Positions 10,602 to 23,291 are shown, counted from the first letter of the stretch. The stretch is DNA of 64,000 bases from Valencia hispanica (GCA_963556495.2 OY747715.1:12451239-12515238); one strand, 5' to 3'. A program made the numbers and translations. The notes: generated by a model not told the origin, from the sequence alone.

Positions 10602-11565
10602 GTAACATTCATGGCCAAAAGTCATTTAGTACACGGTACAAAGACATCAAAATTCAGTTTACCAAAAGACGTGTTTCAAACACAAAGTTGATTACCATAG
10701 TTTGTCAAATGTCATGCAGCCAAAACCATTGAAACATTTACATGAGAGAAAATCAACATTCTACTCAGATGTTCAATGGACGACCCAGAAAAGCCACCTG
10801 AGAAGATCAACACTCAGTTGTGCGTTTGTCATTTCTCTCACCTGGTCGTTTAGGTACTGCCAAGTGGATTCCAGATTACGAGTATTATCATGCTAATTGG
10901 GTCTTTTGGAAATAAATTTTCTTGCATAACCTCTTTTAATTGCACAATTATAACAATGTCAATGGAAGTACGATACTTACCTGGGAGGATTAGAAATTGA
11001 AATCACTATGTCCTGGCAAAAGCAACTGTTTTATATCCGAGAGTTATTGACCATTTGAAGAATCTTTGAAAAATTGGACACTTCCAAAGGTTTTAATTTT
11101 CCTCGAAGCACAGGGAGATTTCTGACTCGAGTCTTTAATTGCTCTGACTTTCAGCAAATTTGGATGATACAGCAAGAGTAGAAAAAAAGAAAAACTTGAG
11201 AGATGAAGATATAAGCTTTTTTGAAGACTTAGACTGTGTATTGAGGAGGTGCTGGACACCCCAGCCATGTGTTGAATCAAATCCATGACACGAATCAGTA
11301 AAATCCTTGATGATGGTATTGTACCAAATCAGCATCCATCGAGACAGTCTGGTTGGCGCAGTGGGCCAAGACCATTTTCTGAGTGGTGATGCGTTCCAGT
11401 GGAACATCCTATTACAAAGGGGAATATAATAGAGGAGCTTTGAGTGGAATGGAATATCATAAAAGGAGAGGGTCCTAAGGAAGGAAGAGGATGACTAATT
11501 TCTGAGATGTGTCCCATGTGCCGGGTTTAATCTGACACATTGGATCTTTTCAGAAAAATATGGTC

Positions 11566-11637
11566 TAGCAGAGGATGGTTTCGATCCATTGACTTCTGGG
11601 TTATGGGCCCAGCACGCTCCCGCTGCGCCACTCTGCT
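11566..11637 (-). pseudogene. tRNA-iMet (CAT), unit 11, T-stem mismatch
   Basis: Shares the G49 to A change of unit 10 and has a further G to A in the variable loop. Confidence 0.6.
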
Positions 11638-11639
11638 TG

Positions 11640-11712
11640 CAACCTAGACGGGACTCGAACCCAAAATCCCTGGCTAAGGAGGCCAGTGCCTTATCCGTTA
11701 GGCCACTTGGGC
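11640..11712 (-). pseudogene. tRNA-Arg (CCT), unit 11, degenerate
   Basis: Same A3 lesions as unit 8. Confidence 0.8.
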
Positions 11713-12677
11713 GTAACATTCATGGCCAAAAGTCATTTAGTACACGGTACAAAGACATCAAAATTCAGTTTACCAAAAGACGTGTTTCAAACACAAAGTT
11801 GATTACCATAGTTTGTCAAATGTCATGCAGCCAAAACCATTGAAACATTTACATGAGAGAAAATCAACATTCTACTCAGATGTTCAATGGACGACCCAGA
11901 AAAGCCACCTGAGAAGATCAACACTCAGTTGTGCGTTTGTCATTTCTCTCACCTGGTCGTTTAGGTACTGCCAAGTGGATTCCAGATTACGAGTATTATC
12001 ATGCTAATTGGGTCTTTTGGAAATAAATTTTCTTGCATAACCCTTTTTTAATTGCACAATTATAACAATGTCAATGGAAGTACGATACTTACCTGGGAGG
12101 ATTAGAAATTGAAATCACTATGTCCTGGCAAAAGCAACTGTTTTATATCCGAGAGTTATTGACCATTTGAAGAATCTTTGAAAAATTGGACACTTCCAAA
12201 GGTTTTAATTTTCCTCGAAGCACAGGGAGATTTCTGACTCGAGTCTTTAATTGCTCTGACTTTCAGCAAATTTGGATGATACAGCAAGAGTAGAAAAAAA
12301 GAAAAACTTGAGAGATGAAGATATAAGCTTTTTTGAAGACTTAGACTGTGTATTGAGGAGGTGCTGGACACCCCAGCCATGTGTTGAATCAAATCCATGA
12401 CACGAATCAGTAAAATCCTTGATGATGGTATTGTACCAAATCAGCATCCATCGAGACAGTCTGGTTGGCGCAGTGGGCCAAGACCATTTTCTGAGTGGTG
12501 ATGCGTTCCAGTGGAACATCCTATTACAAAGGGGAATATAATAGAGGAGCTTTGAGTGGAATGGAATATCAAAAAAGGAGAAGGTCCTAAGGAAGGATGA
12601 GGATGACTAATTTCTGAGATGTTTCCCATGTGCGGGGTTTAATCTGACACATTGGATCTTTTGAGACAAGTATCGTC

Positions 12678-12749
12678 TAGCAGAGGATGGTTTCGATTAA
12701 TCGACCTCTGGGTTATGGGCCCAGCACGCTCCCGCTGCGCCACTCTGCT
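12678..12749 (-). pseudogene. tRNA-iMet (CAT), unit 12, T stem broken, terminator lost
   Basis: T stem GATTA/CCATC has two mismatches. Downstream on the minus strand the usual T4/T5 run is interrupted (ACTTGTCTC), and the next run of at least four T is at 12,571-12,576, about 100 nt further. Confidence 0.8.
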
Positions 12750-12751
12750 TG

Positions 12752-12824
12752 CACCCCAGATGGGACTCTAAACCACAATCCCTGGTTTAGGAGGCCAGTG
12801 CCTTATCCACTAGGCCACTGGGGC
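12752..12824 (-). pseudogene. tRNA-Arg (CCT), unit 12, B box lost
   Basis: Acceptor is sound (GCCCCAG/CTGGGGT), but the T arm reads GTGGTTTAGAGTCCC, destroying the B box, and pair 31:39 is C:A. Unit 12 is the A-to-B transition unit. Confidence 0.85.
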
Positions 12825-13719
12825 GTAACGTTCATGGCCAAAAGCCATTTCGTACATGGTACAAAGACATCAATATTCAGTTTACCAAAAGACGTGTTTC
12901 AAACACAAAGTTGATTTCCATAGTTTGTCAAATGTCATGCAGCCAAAACCATTGAAACATTTACATGAGAGAAAATCAACATTCTACTCAGATGTTCAAT
13001 GGACGACTCAGAAAAGCCACCTGCGAAGATCAACACTCAGTTGTGCGTTTGTCATTTCTCTCACCTGGTCGTTTAGGTACTGCTAAGTGGATTCCAGATT
13101 ACGAGTATTATCATGCTAATTGGGTCTTTTGGAAATTAATTTGCTTGCATAACCTCTTTTAATTGCACAATTATAACAATGTCAATGGAAGTATGATACT
13201 TACCTGGGAGGATTAGAAATTGAAATCACTATGTGCTGGCAAAAGCAACTGTTTTATATCCGAAAGTTATTGACCATTTGAAGAATCTTTGATAAATTGG
13301 ACACTTCCAAAGGTTTTTTATTTTCCTCGAAGCCCAGGGAGATTTCTGACTCGAGTCTTTAATTGCTCTGACTTTCAGCAAATTTGGATGATACAGCTAG
13401 AGTAGAAAAAAAAGAAAAACTTGAGAGATGAAGATATAAGCTTTTTTGAAGACTTAGATTGTATTGAGGAGGTGGTGGACACGCCAGCCATGTGTTGAAT
13501 CAAAGCAATGAGATGAATCAGTAAAATCCTTCATGATGGTTTTGTATCAAATCAGCATCCATCGAGACAGTCTGGTTGGCGCAGTGGGCCAAGACCATTT
13601 TCTGAGTGGTGATGCGTTCCAGTGGAACATCCTATTACAAAGGGGAATATAATAGAGGAGCTTTGAGTGCAATGGAATATCAAAAAAGGAGAAGGTCCTA
13701 AGGAAGGAAGACAAAAATC

Positions 13720-13775
13720 AAACCCACAATCCCTGGCTTAGGAGGGCAGTGCCTTATCCATTAGGCCACTGGGGC
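13720..13775 (-). pseudogene. tRNA-Arg (CCT), unit 13, 3' part deleted
   Basis: The first ~56 nt of the gene survive: acceptor 5' strand, D arm, anticodon arm and T-stem 5' strand. The rest of Arg and the whole iMet gene are deleted. Pair 30:40 is also broken (GGAGGGCAG on the plus strand). Confidence 0.9.
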
Positions 13776-14670
13776 ATAACGTTCATGGCCAAAAGTCATT
13801 TCGTACACCGTACAAAGACATCAATATTCAGTTTACCAAAAGACGTGTTTCAAACACAAAGTTGATTTCCATAGTTTGTCAAATGTCATGCAGCCAAAAC
13901 CATTGAAACATTTACATGAGAGAAAATCAACATTCTACTCAGATGTTCAATGGACGACCCAGAAAAGCCACCTGCGAAGATCAACACTCAGTTGTGCGTT
14001 TGTCATTTCTCTCACCTGGTTGTTTAGGTACTGCTAAGTGGATTCCAGATTACGAGTATTCTCATGCTAATTGGGTCTTTTGGAAATTAATTTGCTTGCA
14101 TAACCTCTTTCAATTGCACAATTATAACAATGTCAATGGAAGTACAATACTTACCTGGGAGGATTAGAAATTCAAATCACTATGTGCTGGCAAAAGCAAC
14201 TGTTTTATATCCGAAAGTTATTTACCATTTGAAGAATCTTTGATAAATTGCACACTTCCAAAGGTTTTTTATTTTCCTCGAAGCCCAGGGAGATTTCTGA
14301 CTCGAGTCTTTAATTGCTCTGACTTTCAGCAAATTTGGATGATACAGCTAGAGTAGAAAAAAAAGAAAAACTTGAGAGATGAAGATATAAGCTTTTTTGA
14401 AGACTTAGATTGTATTGAGGAGGTGGTGGACACGCCAGCCATGTGTTGAATCAAAGCAATGAGATGAATCAGTAAAATCCTTCATGATGGTTTTGTATCA
14501 AATCAGCATCCATCGAGACAGTCTGGTTGGCGCAGTGGGCCAAGACCATTTTCTGAGTGGTGATGCGTTCCAGTGGAACATCCTATTACAAAGGGGAATA
14601 TAATAGAGGAGCTTTGAGTGCAATGGAATATCAAAAAAGGAGAAGGTCCTAAGGAAGGAAGACAAAAATC

Positions 14671-14726
14671 AAACCCACAATCCCTGGCTTAGGAGGGCAG
14701 TGCCTTATCCATTAGGCCACTGGGGC
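14671..14726 (-). pseudogene. tRNA-Arg (CCT), unit 14, 3' part deleted
   Basis: Same deletion junction (GACAAAAATC next to AAACCCAC) and same anticodon-stem change as unit 13. Confidence 0.9.
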
Positions 14727-15621
14727 ATAACGTTCATGGCCAAAAGTCATTTCGTACACCGTACAAAGACATCAATATTCAGTTTACCAAAAGACGTGTT
14801 TCAAACACAAAGTTGATTTCCATAGTTTGTCAAATGTCATGCAGCCAAAACCATTGAAACATTTACATGAGAGAAAATCAACATTCTACTCAGATGTTCA
14901 ATGGACGACCCAGAAAAGCCACCTGCGAAGATCAACACTCAGTTGTGCGTTTGTCATTTCTCTCACCTGGTTGTTTAGGTACTGCTAAGTGGATTCCAGA
15001 TTACGAGTATTCTCATGCTAATTGGGTCTTTTGGAAATTAATTTGCTTGCATAACCTCTTTCAATTGCACAATTATAACAATGTCAATGGAAGTACAATA
15101 CTTACCTGGGAGGATTAGAAATTCAAATCACTATGTGCTGGCAAAAGCAACTGTTTTATATCCGAAAGTTATTTACCATTTGAAGAATCTTTGATAAATT
15201 GCACACTTCCAAAGGTTTTTTATTTTCCTCGAAGCCCAGGGAGATTTCTGACTCGAGTCTTTAATTGCTCTGACTTTCAGCAAATTTGGATGATACAGCT
15301 AGAGTAGAAAAAAAAGAAAAACTTGAGAGATGAAGATATAAGCTTTTTTGAAGACTTAGATTGTATTGAGGAGGTGGTGGACACGCCAGCCATGTGTTGA
15401 ATCAAAGCAATGAGATGAATCAGTAAAATCCTTCATGATGGTTTTGTATCAAATCAGCATCCATCGAGACAGTCTGGTTGGCGCAGTGGGCATAGACCAT
15501 TTTCTGAGTGGTGATGCGTTCCAGTGGAACATCCTATTACAAAGGGGAATATAATAGAGGAGCTTTGAGTGCAATGGAATATCAAAAAAGGAGAAGGTCC
15601 TAAGGAAGGAAGACAAAAATC

Positions 15622-15677
15622 AAACCCACAATCCCTGGCTTAGGAGGGCAGTGCCTTATCCATTAGGCCACTGGGGC
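15622..15677 (-). pseudogene. tRNA-Arg (CCT), unit 15, 3' part deleted
   Basis: Third copy of the same deleted gene. Confidence 0.9.
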
Positions 15678-16641
15678 ATAACGTTCATGGCCAAAAGTCA
15701 TTTCGTACACCGTACAAAGACATCAATATTCAGTTTACCAAAAGACGTGTTTCAAACACAAAGTTGATTTCCATAGTTTGTCAAATGTCATGCAGCCAAA
15801 ACCATTGAAACATTTACATGAGAGAAAATCAACATTCTACTCAGATGTTCAATGGACGACCCAGAAAAGCCACCTGCGAAGATCAACACTCAGTTGTGCG
15901 TTTGTCATTTCTCTCACCTGGTTGTTTAGGTACTGCTAAGTGGATTCCAGATTACGAGTATTCTCATGCTAATTGGGTCTTTTGGAAATTAATTTGCTTG
16001 CATAACCTCTTTCAATTGCACAATTATAACAATGTCAATGGAAGTACAATACTTACCTGGGAGGATTAGAAATTGAAATCACTATGTGCTGGCAAAAGCA
16101 ACTGTTTTATATCCGAAAGTTATTTACCATTTGAAGAATCTTTGATAAATTGCACACTTCCAAAGGTTTTTTATTTTCCTCGAAGCCCAGGGAGATTTCT
16201 GACTCGAGTCTTTAATTGCTCTGACTTTCAGCAAATTTGGATGATACAGCAAGAGTAGAAAGAAAAGAAAAACTTGAGAGATGAAGATATAAGCTTTTTT
16301 GAAGACTTAGATTGTATTGAGGAGGTGGTGGACACGCCAGCCATGTGTTGAATCAAAGCAATGAGATGAATCAGTAAAATCCTTCATGATGGTTTTGTAT
16401 CAAATCAGCATCCATCGAGACAGTCTGGTTGGCGCAGTGGGCCAAGACCATTTTCTGAGTGGTGATGCGTTCCAGTGGAACATCCTATTACAAAGGGCAA
16501 TATAATAGAGGAGCTTTGAGTGCAATGGAATATCAAAAAAGGAGAAGGTCCTAAGGAAGGATGAGGATGACTAATTTCTGAGATGTGTCCCATGTGCGGG
16601 GTTTGATCTGACACATTGGATCTTTTGAGAAAAGTATCATC

Positions 16642-16713
16642 TAGCAGAGGATTGTTTGGATCCATCGACCTCTGGGTTATGGGGCCAGCACGCTCCAGTT
16701 GCACCACTCTGCT
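16642..16713 (-). pseudogene. tRNA-iMet (CAT), unit 16, family B lesions
   Basis: First full family B iMet; lesions as described for unit 18. Confidence 0.8.
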
Positions 16714-16715
16714 TG

Positions 16716-16788
16716 CACTCCAGATGGGACTCGAACCCACAATCCCTGGCTTAGGAGGGCAGTGCCTTATCCATTAGGCCACTGGGGC
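16716..16788 (-). pseudogene. tRNA-Arg (CCT), unit 16, degenerate
   Basis: Full length, but with acceptor mismatch C3:A70 (CTGGAGT) and the 30:40 C:C mismatch shared with units 13-15. Confidence 0.78.
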
Positions 16789-17752
16789 GCAATGTTTATG
16801 GCCAAAAGTAATTTAGTACACGGTACAAAGACATCAAAATTCAGTTTACCAAAAGACGTGTTTCAAACACAAAGTTGATTACCATAGTTTGTCAAATGTC
16901 ATGCAGCCAAAACCATTGAAACATTTACATGAGAGAAAATCAACATTCTACTCAGATGTTCAATGGACGACCCAGAAAAGCCACCTGCGAAGATCAACAC
17001 TCAGTTGTGCGTTTGTCATTTCTCTCACCTGGTCGTTTAGGTACTGCTAAGTGGATTCCAGATTACGAGTATTCTCATGCTAATTGGGTCTTTTGGAAAT
17101 TAATTTGCTTGCATAACCTCTTTCAATTGCACAATTATAACAATGTCAATGGAAGTACAATACTTACCTGGGAGGATTAGAAATTCAAATCACTATGTGC
17201 TGGCAAAAGCAACTGTTTTATATCCGAAAGTTATTGACCATTTGAAGAATCTTTGATAAATTGGACACTTCCAAAGGTTTTTTATTTTCCTCGAAGCCCA
17301 GGGAGATTTCTGACTCGAGTCTTTAATTGCTCTGACTTTCAGCAAATTTGGATGATACAGCAAGAGTAGAAAAAAAAGAAAAACTTGAGAGATGAAGATA
17401 TAAGCTTTTTTGAAGACTTAGACTGTATTGAGGAAGTGGTGGACACGCCAGCCATGTGTTGAATCAAAGCAATGAGATGAATCAGTAAAATCCTTCATGA
17501 TGGTTTTGTATCAAATCAGCATCCATCGAGACAGTCTGGTTGGCGCAGTGGGCCAAGACCATTTTCTGAGTGGTGATGCGTTCCAGTGGAACATCCTATT
17601 ACAAAGGGCAATATAATAGAGGAGCTTTGAGTGCAATGGAATATCAAAAAAGGAGAAGGTCCTAAGGAAGGATGAGGATGACTAATTTCTGAGATGTGTC
17701 CCATGTGCGGGGTTTGATCTGACACATTGGATCTTTTGAGAAAAGTATCATC

Positions 17753-17824
17753 TAGCAGAGGATTGTTTGGATCCATCGACCTCTGGGTTATGGGGCCAGC
17801 ACGCTCCAGTTGCACCACTCTGCC
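17753..17824 (-). pseudogene. tRNA-iMet (CAT), unit 17, family B lesions
   Basis: As unit 18, with A1 additionally changed to G, losing the initiator A1:U72 pair. Confidence 0.8.
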
Positions 17825-17826
17825 TG

Positions 17827-17899
17827 CACCCCAGATGGGACTCAAACCCACAATCCCTGGCTTAGGAGGCCAGTGCCTTATCCATTAGGCCACTGGGGC
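17827..17899 (-). pseudogene. tRNA-Arg (CCT), unit 17, T-loop C56 mutated
   Basis: All stems pair, but the T loop is TTTGAGT: the invariant C56 is T, which also weakens the B box. Confidence 0.65.
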
Positions 17900-18844
17900 G
17901 CAATGTTTATGGCCAAAAGTCATTTTGTACACCGTACAAAGACATCAATATTCAGTTTACCAAAAGACGTGTTTCAAACACAAAGTTGATTTCCATAGTT
18001 TGTCAAATATCATGCAGCCAAAACCATTGAAACATTTACATGAGAGAAAATCTACTCAGATGTTCAATGGACGACCCAGAAAAGCCACCTGCGAAGATCA
18101 AAACTCAGTTGTGCGTTTGTCATTTCTCTCACCTGGTTGTTTAGGTACTGCTAAGTGGATTCCAGATTACGAGTATTCTCATGCTAATTGGGTCTTTTGG
18201 AAATTAATTTGCTTGCATAACCTCTTTTAATTGCACAATTATAACAATGTCAATGGAAGTACGATACTTACCTGGGAGGATTAGAAATTGAAATCACTAT
18301 GTGCTGGCAAAAGCAACTGTTTTATATCCGAGAGTTATTGACCATTTGAAGAATCTTTGATAAATTGGACACTTCCAAAGGTTTTTTATTTTCCTCGAAG
18401 CCCAGGGAGATTTCTGACTCGAGTCTTTAATTGCTCTGACTTTCAGCAAATTTGGATGATACAGCAAGAGTAGAAAAAAAAGAAAAACTTGAGAGATGAA
18501 GATATAAGCTTTTTTGAAGACTTAGACTGTATTGAGGAGGTGGTGGACACGCCAGCCATGTGTTGAATCAAAGCAATGAGATGAATCAGTAAAATCCTTC
18601 ATGATGGTTTTGTATCAAATCAGCATCCATCGAGACAGTCTGGTTGGCGCAGTGGGCCAAGACCATTTTCTGAGTGGTGATGCGTTCCAGTGGAACATCC
18701 TATTACAAAGGGCAATATAATAGAGGAGCTTTGAGTGCAATGGAATATCAAAAAAGGAGAAGGTCCTAAGGAAGGATGAGGATGACTAATTTCTGAGATG
18801 TGTCCCATGTGCGGGGTTTGATCTGACACATTGGATCTTTTGAG

Positions 18845-18848
18845 AAAA
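18845..18848 (-). terminator. Pol III T4 terminator of the family B pair
   Basis: A T4 run on the minus strand, 8 nt past iMet. It recurs in the full family B units and is one T shorter than in family A. Confidence 0.75.
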
Positions 18849-18856
18849 GTATCATC

Positions 18857-18928
18857 TAGCAGAGGATTGTTTGGATCCATCGACCTCTGGGTTATGGGGC
18901 CAGCACGCTCCAGTTGCACCACTCTGCT
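18857..18928 (-). pseudogene. tRNA-iMet (CAT), unit 18, degenerate (family B reference)
   Basis: A 72-nt locus keeping the acceptor stem AGCAGAG/CTCTGCT and loop CCCATAA. Fixed lesions: anticodon stem CTGGC/CCCAG with a C:C at 31:39, so one of the three diagnostic G:C pairs is lost; T loop ATCCAAA (G57 to C); T stem GATGG/CAATC with a G:A at 52:62; altered D loop AACTGGA. The B box is broken, so independent Pol III transcription looks unlikely, but it lies in the 3' part of the Arg transcript. Confidence 0.85.
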
Positions 18929-18930
18929 TG

Positions 18931-19003
18931 CACCCCAGATGGGACTCGAACCCACAATCCCTGGCTTAGGAGGCCAGTGCCTTATCCATTAGGCCACTGG
19001 GGC
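18931..19003 (-). tRNA. tRNA-Arg (CCT), unit 18, intact (family B reference)
   Basis: All four stems pair: GCCCCAG/CTGGGGT, GCCT/AGGC, CTGGC/GCCAG, GTGGG/CCCAT (outer pair G:U). Loop CTCCTAA gives anticodon CCT; T loop TTCGAGT; discriminator G; B box GGTTCGAGTCC matches the consensus. Differs from the unit 1 gene only in the T loop. The same sequence recurs in most family B units. Confidence 0.96.
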
Positions 19004-19960
19004 GCAATGTTTATGGCCAAAAGTCATTTTGTACACCGTACAAAGACATCAATATTCAGTTTACCAAAAGACGTGTTTCAAACACAAAGTTGATTTCCAT
19101 AGTTTGTCAAATATCATGCAGCCAAAACCATTGAAACATTTACATGAGAGAAAATCTACTCAGATGTTCAATGGACGACCCAGAAAAGCCACCTGCGAAG
19201 ATCAAAACTCAGTTGTGCGTTTGTCATTTCTCTCACCTGGTTGTTTAGGTACTGCTAAGTGGATTCCAGATTACGAGTATTCTCATGCTAATTGGGTCTT
19301 TTGGAAATTAATTTGCTTGCATAACCTCTTTTAATTGCACAATTATAACAATGTCAATGGAAGTACGATACTTACCTGGGAGGATTAGAAATTGAAATCA
19401 CTATGTGCTGGCAAAAGCAACTGTTTTATATCCGAGAGTTATTGACCATTTGAAGAATCTTTGATAAATTGGACACTTCCAAAGGTTTTTTATTTTCCTC
19501 GAAGCCCAGGGAGATTTCTGACTCGAGTCTTTAATTGCTCTGACTTTCAGCAAATTTGGATGATACAGCAAGAGTAGAAAAAAAAGAAAAACTTGAGAGA
19601 TGAAGATATAAGCTTTTTTGAAGACTTAGACTGTATTGAGGAGGTGGTGGACACGCCAGCCATGTGTTGAATCAAAGCAATGAGATGAATCAGTAAAATC
19701 CTACATGATGGTTTTGTATCAAATCAGCATCCATCGAGACAGTCTGGTTGGCGCAGTGGGCCAAGACCATTTTCTGAGTGGTGATGCGTTCCAGTGGAAC
19801 ATCCTATTACAAAGGGCAATATAATAGAGGAGCTTTGAGTGCAATGGAATATCAAAAAAGGAGAAGGTCCTAAGGAAGGATGAGGATGACTAATTTCTGA
19901 GATGTGTCCCATGTGCGGGGTTTGATCTGACACATTGGATCTTTTGAGAAAAGTATCATC

Positions 19961-20032
19961 TAGCAGAGGATTGTTTGGATCCATCGACCTCTGGGTTATG
20001 GGGCCAGCACGCTCCAGTTGCACCACTCTGCT
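19961..20032 (-). pseudogene. tRNA-iMet (CAT), unit 19, family B lesions
   Basis: Same as unit 18. Confidence 0.83.
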
Positions 20033-20034
20033 TG

Positions 20035-20107
20035 CACCCCAGATGGGACTCGAACCCACAATCCCTGGCTTAGGAGGCCAGTGCCTTATCCATTAGGCCA
20101 CTGGGGC
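20035..20107 (-). tRNA. tRNA-Arg (CCT), unit 19, intact
   Basis: Identical to unit 18 Arg. Confidence 0.95.
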
Positions 20108-21071
20108 GCAACGTTTATGGCCAAAAGTCATTTCGTACACCGTACAAAGACATCAATATTCAGTTTACCAAAAGACGTGTTTCAAACACAAAGTTGATTT
20201 CCATAGTTTGTCAAATGTCATGCAGCCAAAACCATTGAAACATTTACATGAGAGAAAATCAACATTCTACTCAGATGTTCAATGGACGACCCAGAAAAGC
20301 CACCTGCGAAGATCAACACTCAGTTGTGCGTTTGTCATTTCTCTCACCTGGTTGTTCAGGTACTGCTAAGTGGATTCCAGATTACGAGTATTCTCATGCT
20401 AATTGGGTCTTTTGGAAATTAATTTGCTTGCATAACCTCTTTCAATTGCACAATTATAACATTGTCAATGGAAGTACGATACTTACCTGGGAGGATTAGA
20501 AATTGAAATCACTATGTGCTGGCAAAAGCAACTGTTTTATATCCGAGAGTTATTGACCATTTGAAGAATCTTTGATAAATTGGACACTTCCAAAGGTTTT
20601 TTATTTTCCTCGAAGCCCAGGGAGATTTCTGACTCGAGTCTTTAATTGCTCTGACTTTCAGCAAATTTGGATGATACAGCAAGAGTAGAAAAAAAAGAAA
20701 AACTTGAGAGATGAAGATATAAGCTTTTTTGAAGACTTAGACTGTATTGAGGAGGTGGTGGACACGCCAGCCATGTGTTGAATCAAAGCAATGAGATGAA
20801 TCAGTAAAATCCTTCATGATGGTTTTGTATCAAATCAGCATCCATCGAGACAGTCTGGTTGGCGCAGTGGGCCAAGACCATTTTCTGAGTGGTGATGCGT
20901 TCCAGTGGAACATCCTATTACAAAGGGCAATATAATAGAGGAGCTTTGAGTGCAATGGAATATCAAAAAGGGAGAAGGTCCTAAGGAAGGAAGAGGATGA
21001 CTAATTTCTGAGATGTGTCCCATGTGCGGGGTTTAATCTGACACATTGGATCTTTTCAGAAAAATATGGTC

Positions 21072-21143
21072 TAGCAGAGGATGGTTTCGATCCATCGACC
21101 TCTGGGTTATGGGCCCAGCACTCTCCCGCTGCGCCACTCTGCT
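21072..21143 (-). tRNA. Initiator tRNA-Met (CAT), unit 20, A-like with one D-stem mismatch
   Basis: Family A type gene inside the B block: anticodon stem CTGGG/CCCAG, T loop ATCGAAA and both T-stem strands restored. D stem 3' strand is GAGT, giving one mismatch at 12:23. Confidence 0.78.
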
Positions 21144-21145
21144 TG

Positions 21146-21218
21146 CACCCCAGATGGGACTCGAACCCACAATCCCTGGCTTAGGAGGCCAGTGCCTTAT
21201 CCATTAGGCCACTTGGGC
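21146..21218 (-). tRNA. tRNA-Arg (CCT), unit 20, one acceptor mismatch
   Basis: As unit 18 except 5' acceptor GCCCAAG, giving A:G at 5:68. Confidence 0.75.
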
Positions 21219-22181
21219 GCAACGTTTATGGCCAAAAGTCATTTAGTACACCGTACAAAGACATCAATATTCAGTTTACCAAAAGACGTGTTTCAAACAC
21301 AAAGTTGATTTCCATAGTTTGTCAAATGTCATGCAGCCAAAACCATTGAAACATTTACATGAGAGAAAATCAACATTCTACTCAGATGTTCAATGGACGA
21401 CCCAGAAAATCCACCTGCGAAGATCAACACTCAGTTGTGCGTTTGTCATTTCTCTCACCTGGTTGTTTAGGTACTGCTAAGTGGATTCCAGATTACGAGT
21501 ATTCTCATGCTAATTGGGTCTTTTGGAAATTAATTTGCTTGCATAACCTCTTTCAATTGCACAATTATAACATTGTCAATGGAAGTACGATACTTACCTG
21601 GGAGGATTAGAAATTGAAATCACTATGTGCTGGCAAAAGCAACTGTTTTATATCCGAGAGTTATTGACCATTTGAAGAATCTTTGATAAATTGGACACTT
21701 CCAAAGGTTTTTTATTTTCCTCGAAGCCCAGGGAGATTTCTGACTCGAGTCTTTAATTGCTCTGACTTTCAGCAAATTTGGATGATACAGCAAGAGTAGA
21801 AAAAAAGAAAAACTTGAGAGATGAAGATATAAGCTTTTTTGAAGACTTAGATTGTATTGAGGAGGTGGTGGACACGCCAGCCATGTGTTGAATCAAAGCA
21901 ATGAGATGAATCAGTAAAATCCTTCATGATGGTTTTGTATCAAATCAGCATCCATCGAGACAGTCTGGTTGGCGCAGTGGGCCAAGACCATTTTCTGAGT
22001 GGTGATGCGTTCCAGTGGAACATCCTATTACAAAGGGCAATATAATAGAGGAGCTTTGAGTGCAATGGAATATCAAAAAAGGAGAAGGTCCTAAGGAAGG
22101 ATGAGGATGACTAATTTCTGAGATGTGTCCCATGTGCGGGGTTTGATCTGACACATTGGATCTTTTGAGAAAAGTATCATC

Positions 22182-22253
22182 TAGCAGAGGATTGTTTGGA
22201 TCCATCGACCTCTGGGTTATGGGGCCAGCACGCTCCAGTTGCACCACTCTGCT
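22182..22253 (-). pseudogene. tRNA-iMet (CAT), unit 21, family B lesions
   Basis: Same as unit 18. Confidence 0.83.
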
Positions 22254-22255
22254 TG

Positions 22256-22328
22256 CACCCCAGATGGGACTCGAACCCACAATCCCTGGCTTAGGAGGCC
22301 AGTGCCTTATCCATTAGGCCACTGGGGC
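22256..22328 (-). tRNA. tRNA-Arg (CCT), unit 21, intact
   Basis: Identical to unit 18 Arg. Confidence 0.95.
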
Positions 22329-23291
22329 GCAACGTTTATGGCCAAAAGTCATTTCGTACACCGTACAAAGACATCAATATTCAGTTTACCAAAAGACGTG
22401 TTTCAAACACAAAGTTGATTTCCATAGTTTGTCAAATGTCATGCAGCCAAAACCATTGAAACATTTACATGAGAGAAAATCAACATTCTACTCAGATGTT
22501 CAATGGACGACCCAGAAAAGCCACCTGCGAAGATCAACACTCAGTTGTGCGTTTGTCATTTCTCTCACCTGGTTGTTTAGGTACTGCTAAGTGGATTCCA
22601 GATTACGAGTATTCTCATGCTAATTGGGTCTTTTGGAAATTAATTTGCTTGCATAACCTCTTTCAATTGCACAATTATAACATTGTCAATGGAAGTACGA
22701 TACTTACCTGGGAGGATTAGAAATTGAAATCACTATGTGCTGGCAAAAGCAACTGTTTTATATCCGAGAGTTATTGACCATTTGAAGAATCTTTGATAAA
22801 TTGGACACTTCCAAAGGTTTTTTATTTTCCTCGAAGCCCAGGGAGATTTCTGACTCGAGTCTTTAATTGCTCTGACTTTCAGCAAATTTGGATGATACAG
22901 CAAGAGTAGAAAAAAAAGAAAAACTTGAGAGATGAAGATATAAGCTTTTTTGAAGACTTAGATGTATTGAGGAGGTGGTGGACACGCCAGCCATGTGTTG
23001 AATCAAAGCAATGAGATGAATCAGTAAAATCCTTCATGATGGTTTTGTATCAAATCAGCATCCATCGAGACAGTCTGGTTGGCGCAGTGGGCCAAGACCA
23101 TTTTCTGAGTGGTGATGCGTTCCAGTGGAACATCCTATTACAAAGGGCAATATAATAGAGGAGCTTTGAGTGCAATGGAATATCAAAAAAGGAGAAGGTC
23201 CTAAGGAAGGATGAGGATGACTAATTTCTGAGATGTGTCCCATGTGCGGGGTTTGATCTGACACATTGGATCTTTTGAGAAAAGTATCATC

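Larger units (their letters stand above)
1..12570. repeat. Family A block (units 1-12), with a 3-unit higher-order repeat at its left end
   Basis: Units 1, 4 and 7 share private variants: a T in the iMet variable loop, Arg 3' acceptor CTGGGGT, and TGTGATGTG upstream. Units 2 and 5 share TTTTAGTGGAATGG; units 3 and 6 share TTTGAGTGCAATGG. The period is therefore three units (3,326-3,333 bp). Units 8-11 are a run of near-identical units. Family B spacer signatures (ATCAAAAAAGGAGAAGG) begin near 12,570, inside unit 12. Confidence 0.85.
13552..16404. repeat. Three tandem 951-bp deleted units
   Basis: Anchor spacings are 951 bp three times, that is the normal unit minus 160 bp. All share one junction that removes iMet, its terminator and the 3' part of Arg. 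One deletion event followed by amplification explains this better than three events. Confidence 0.92.
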
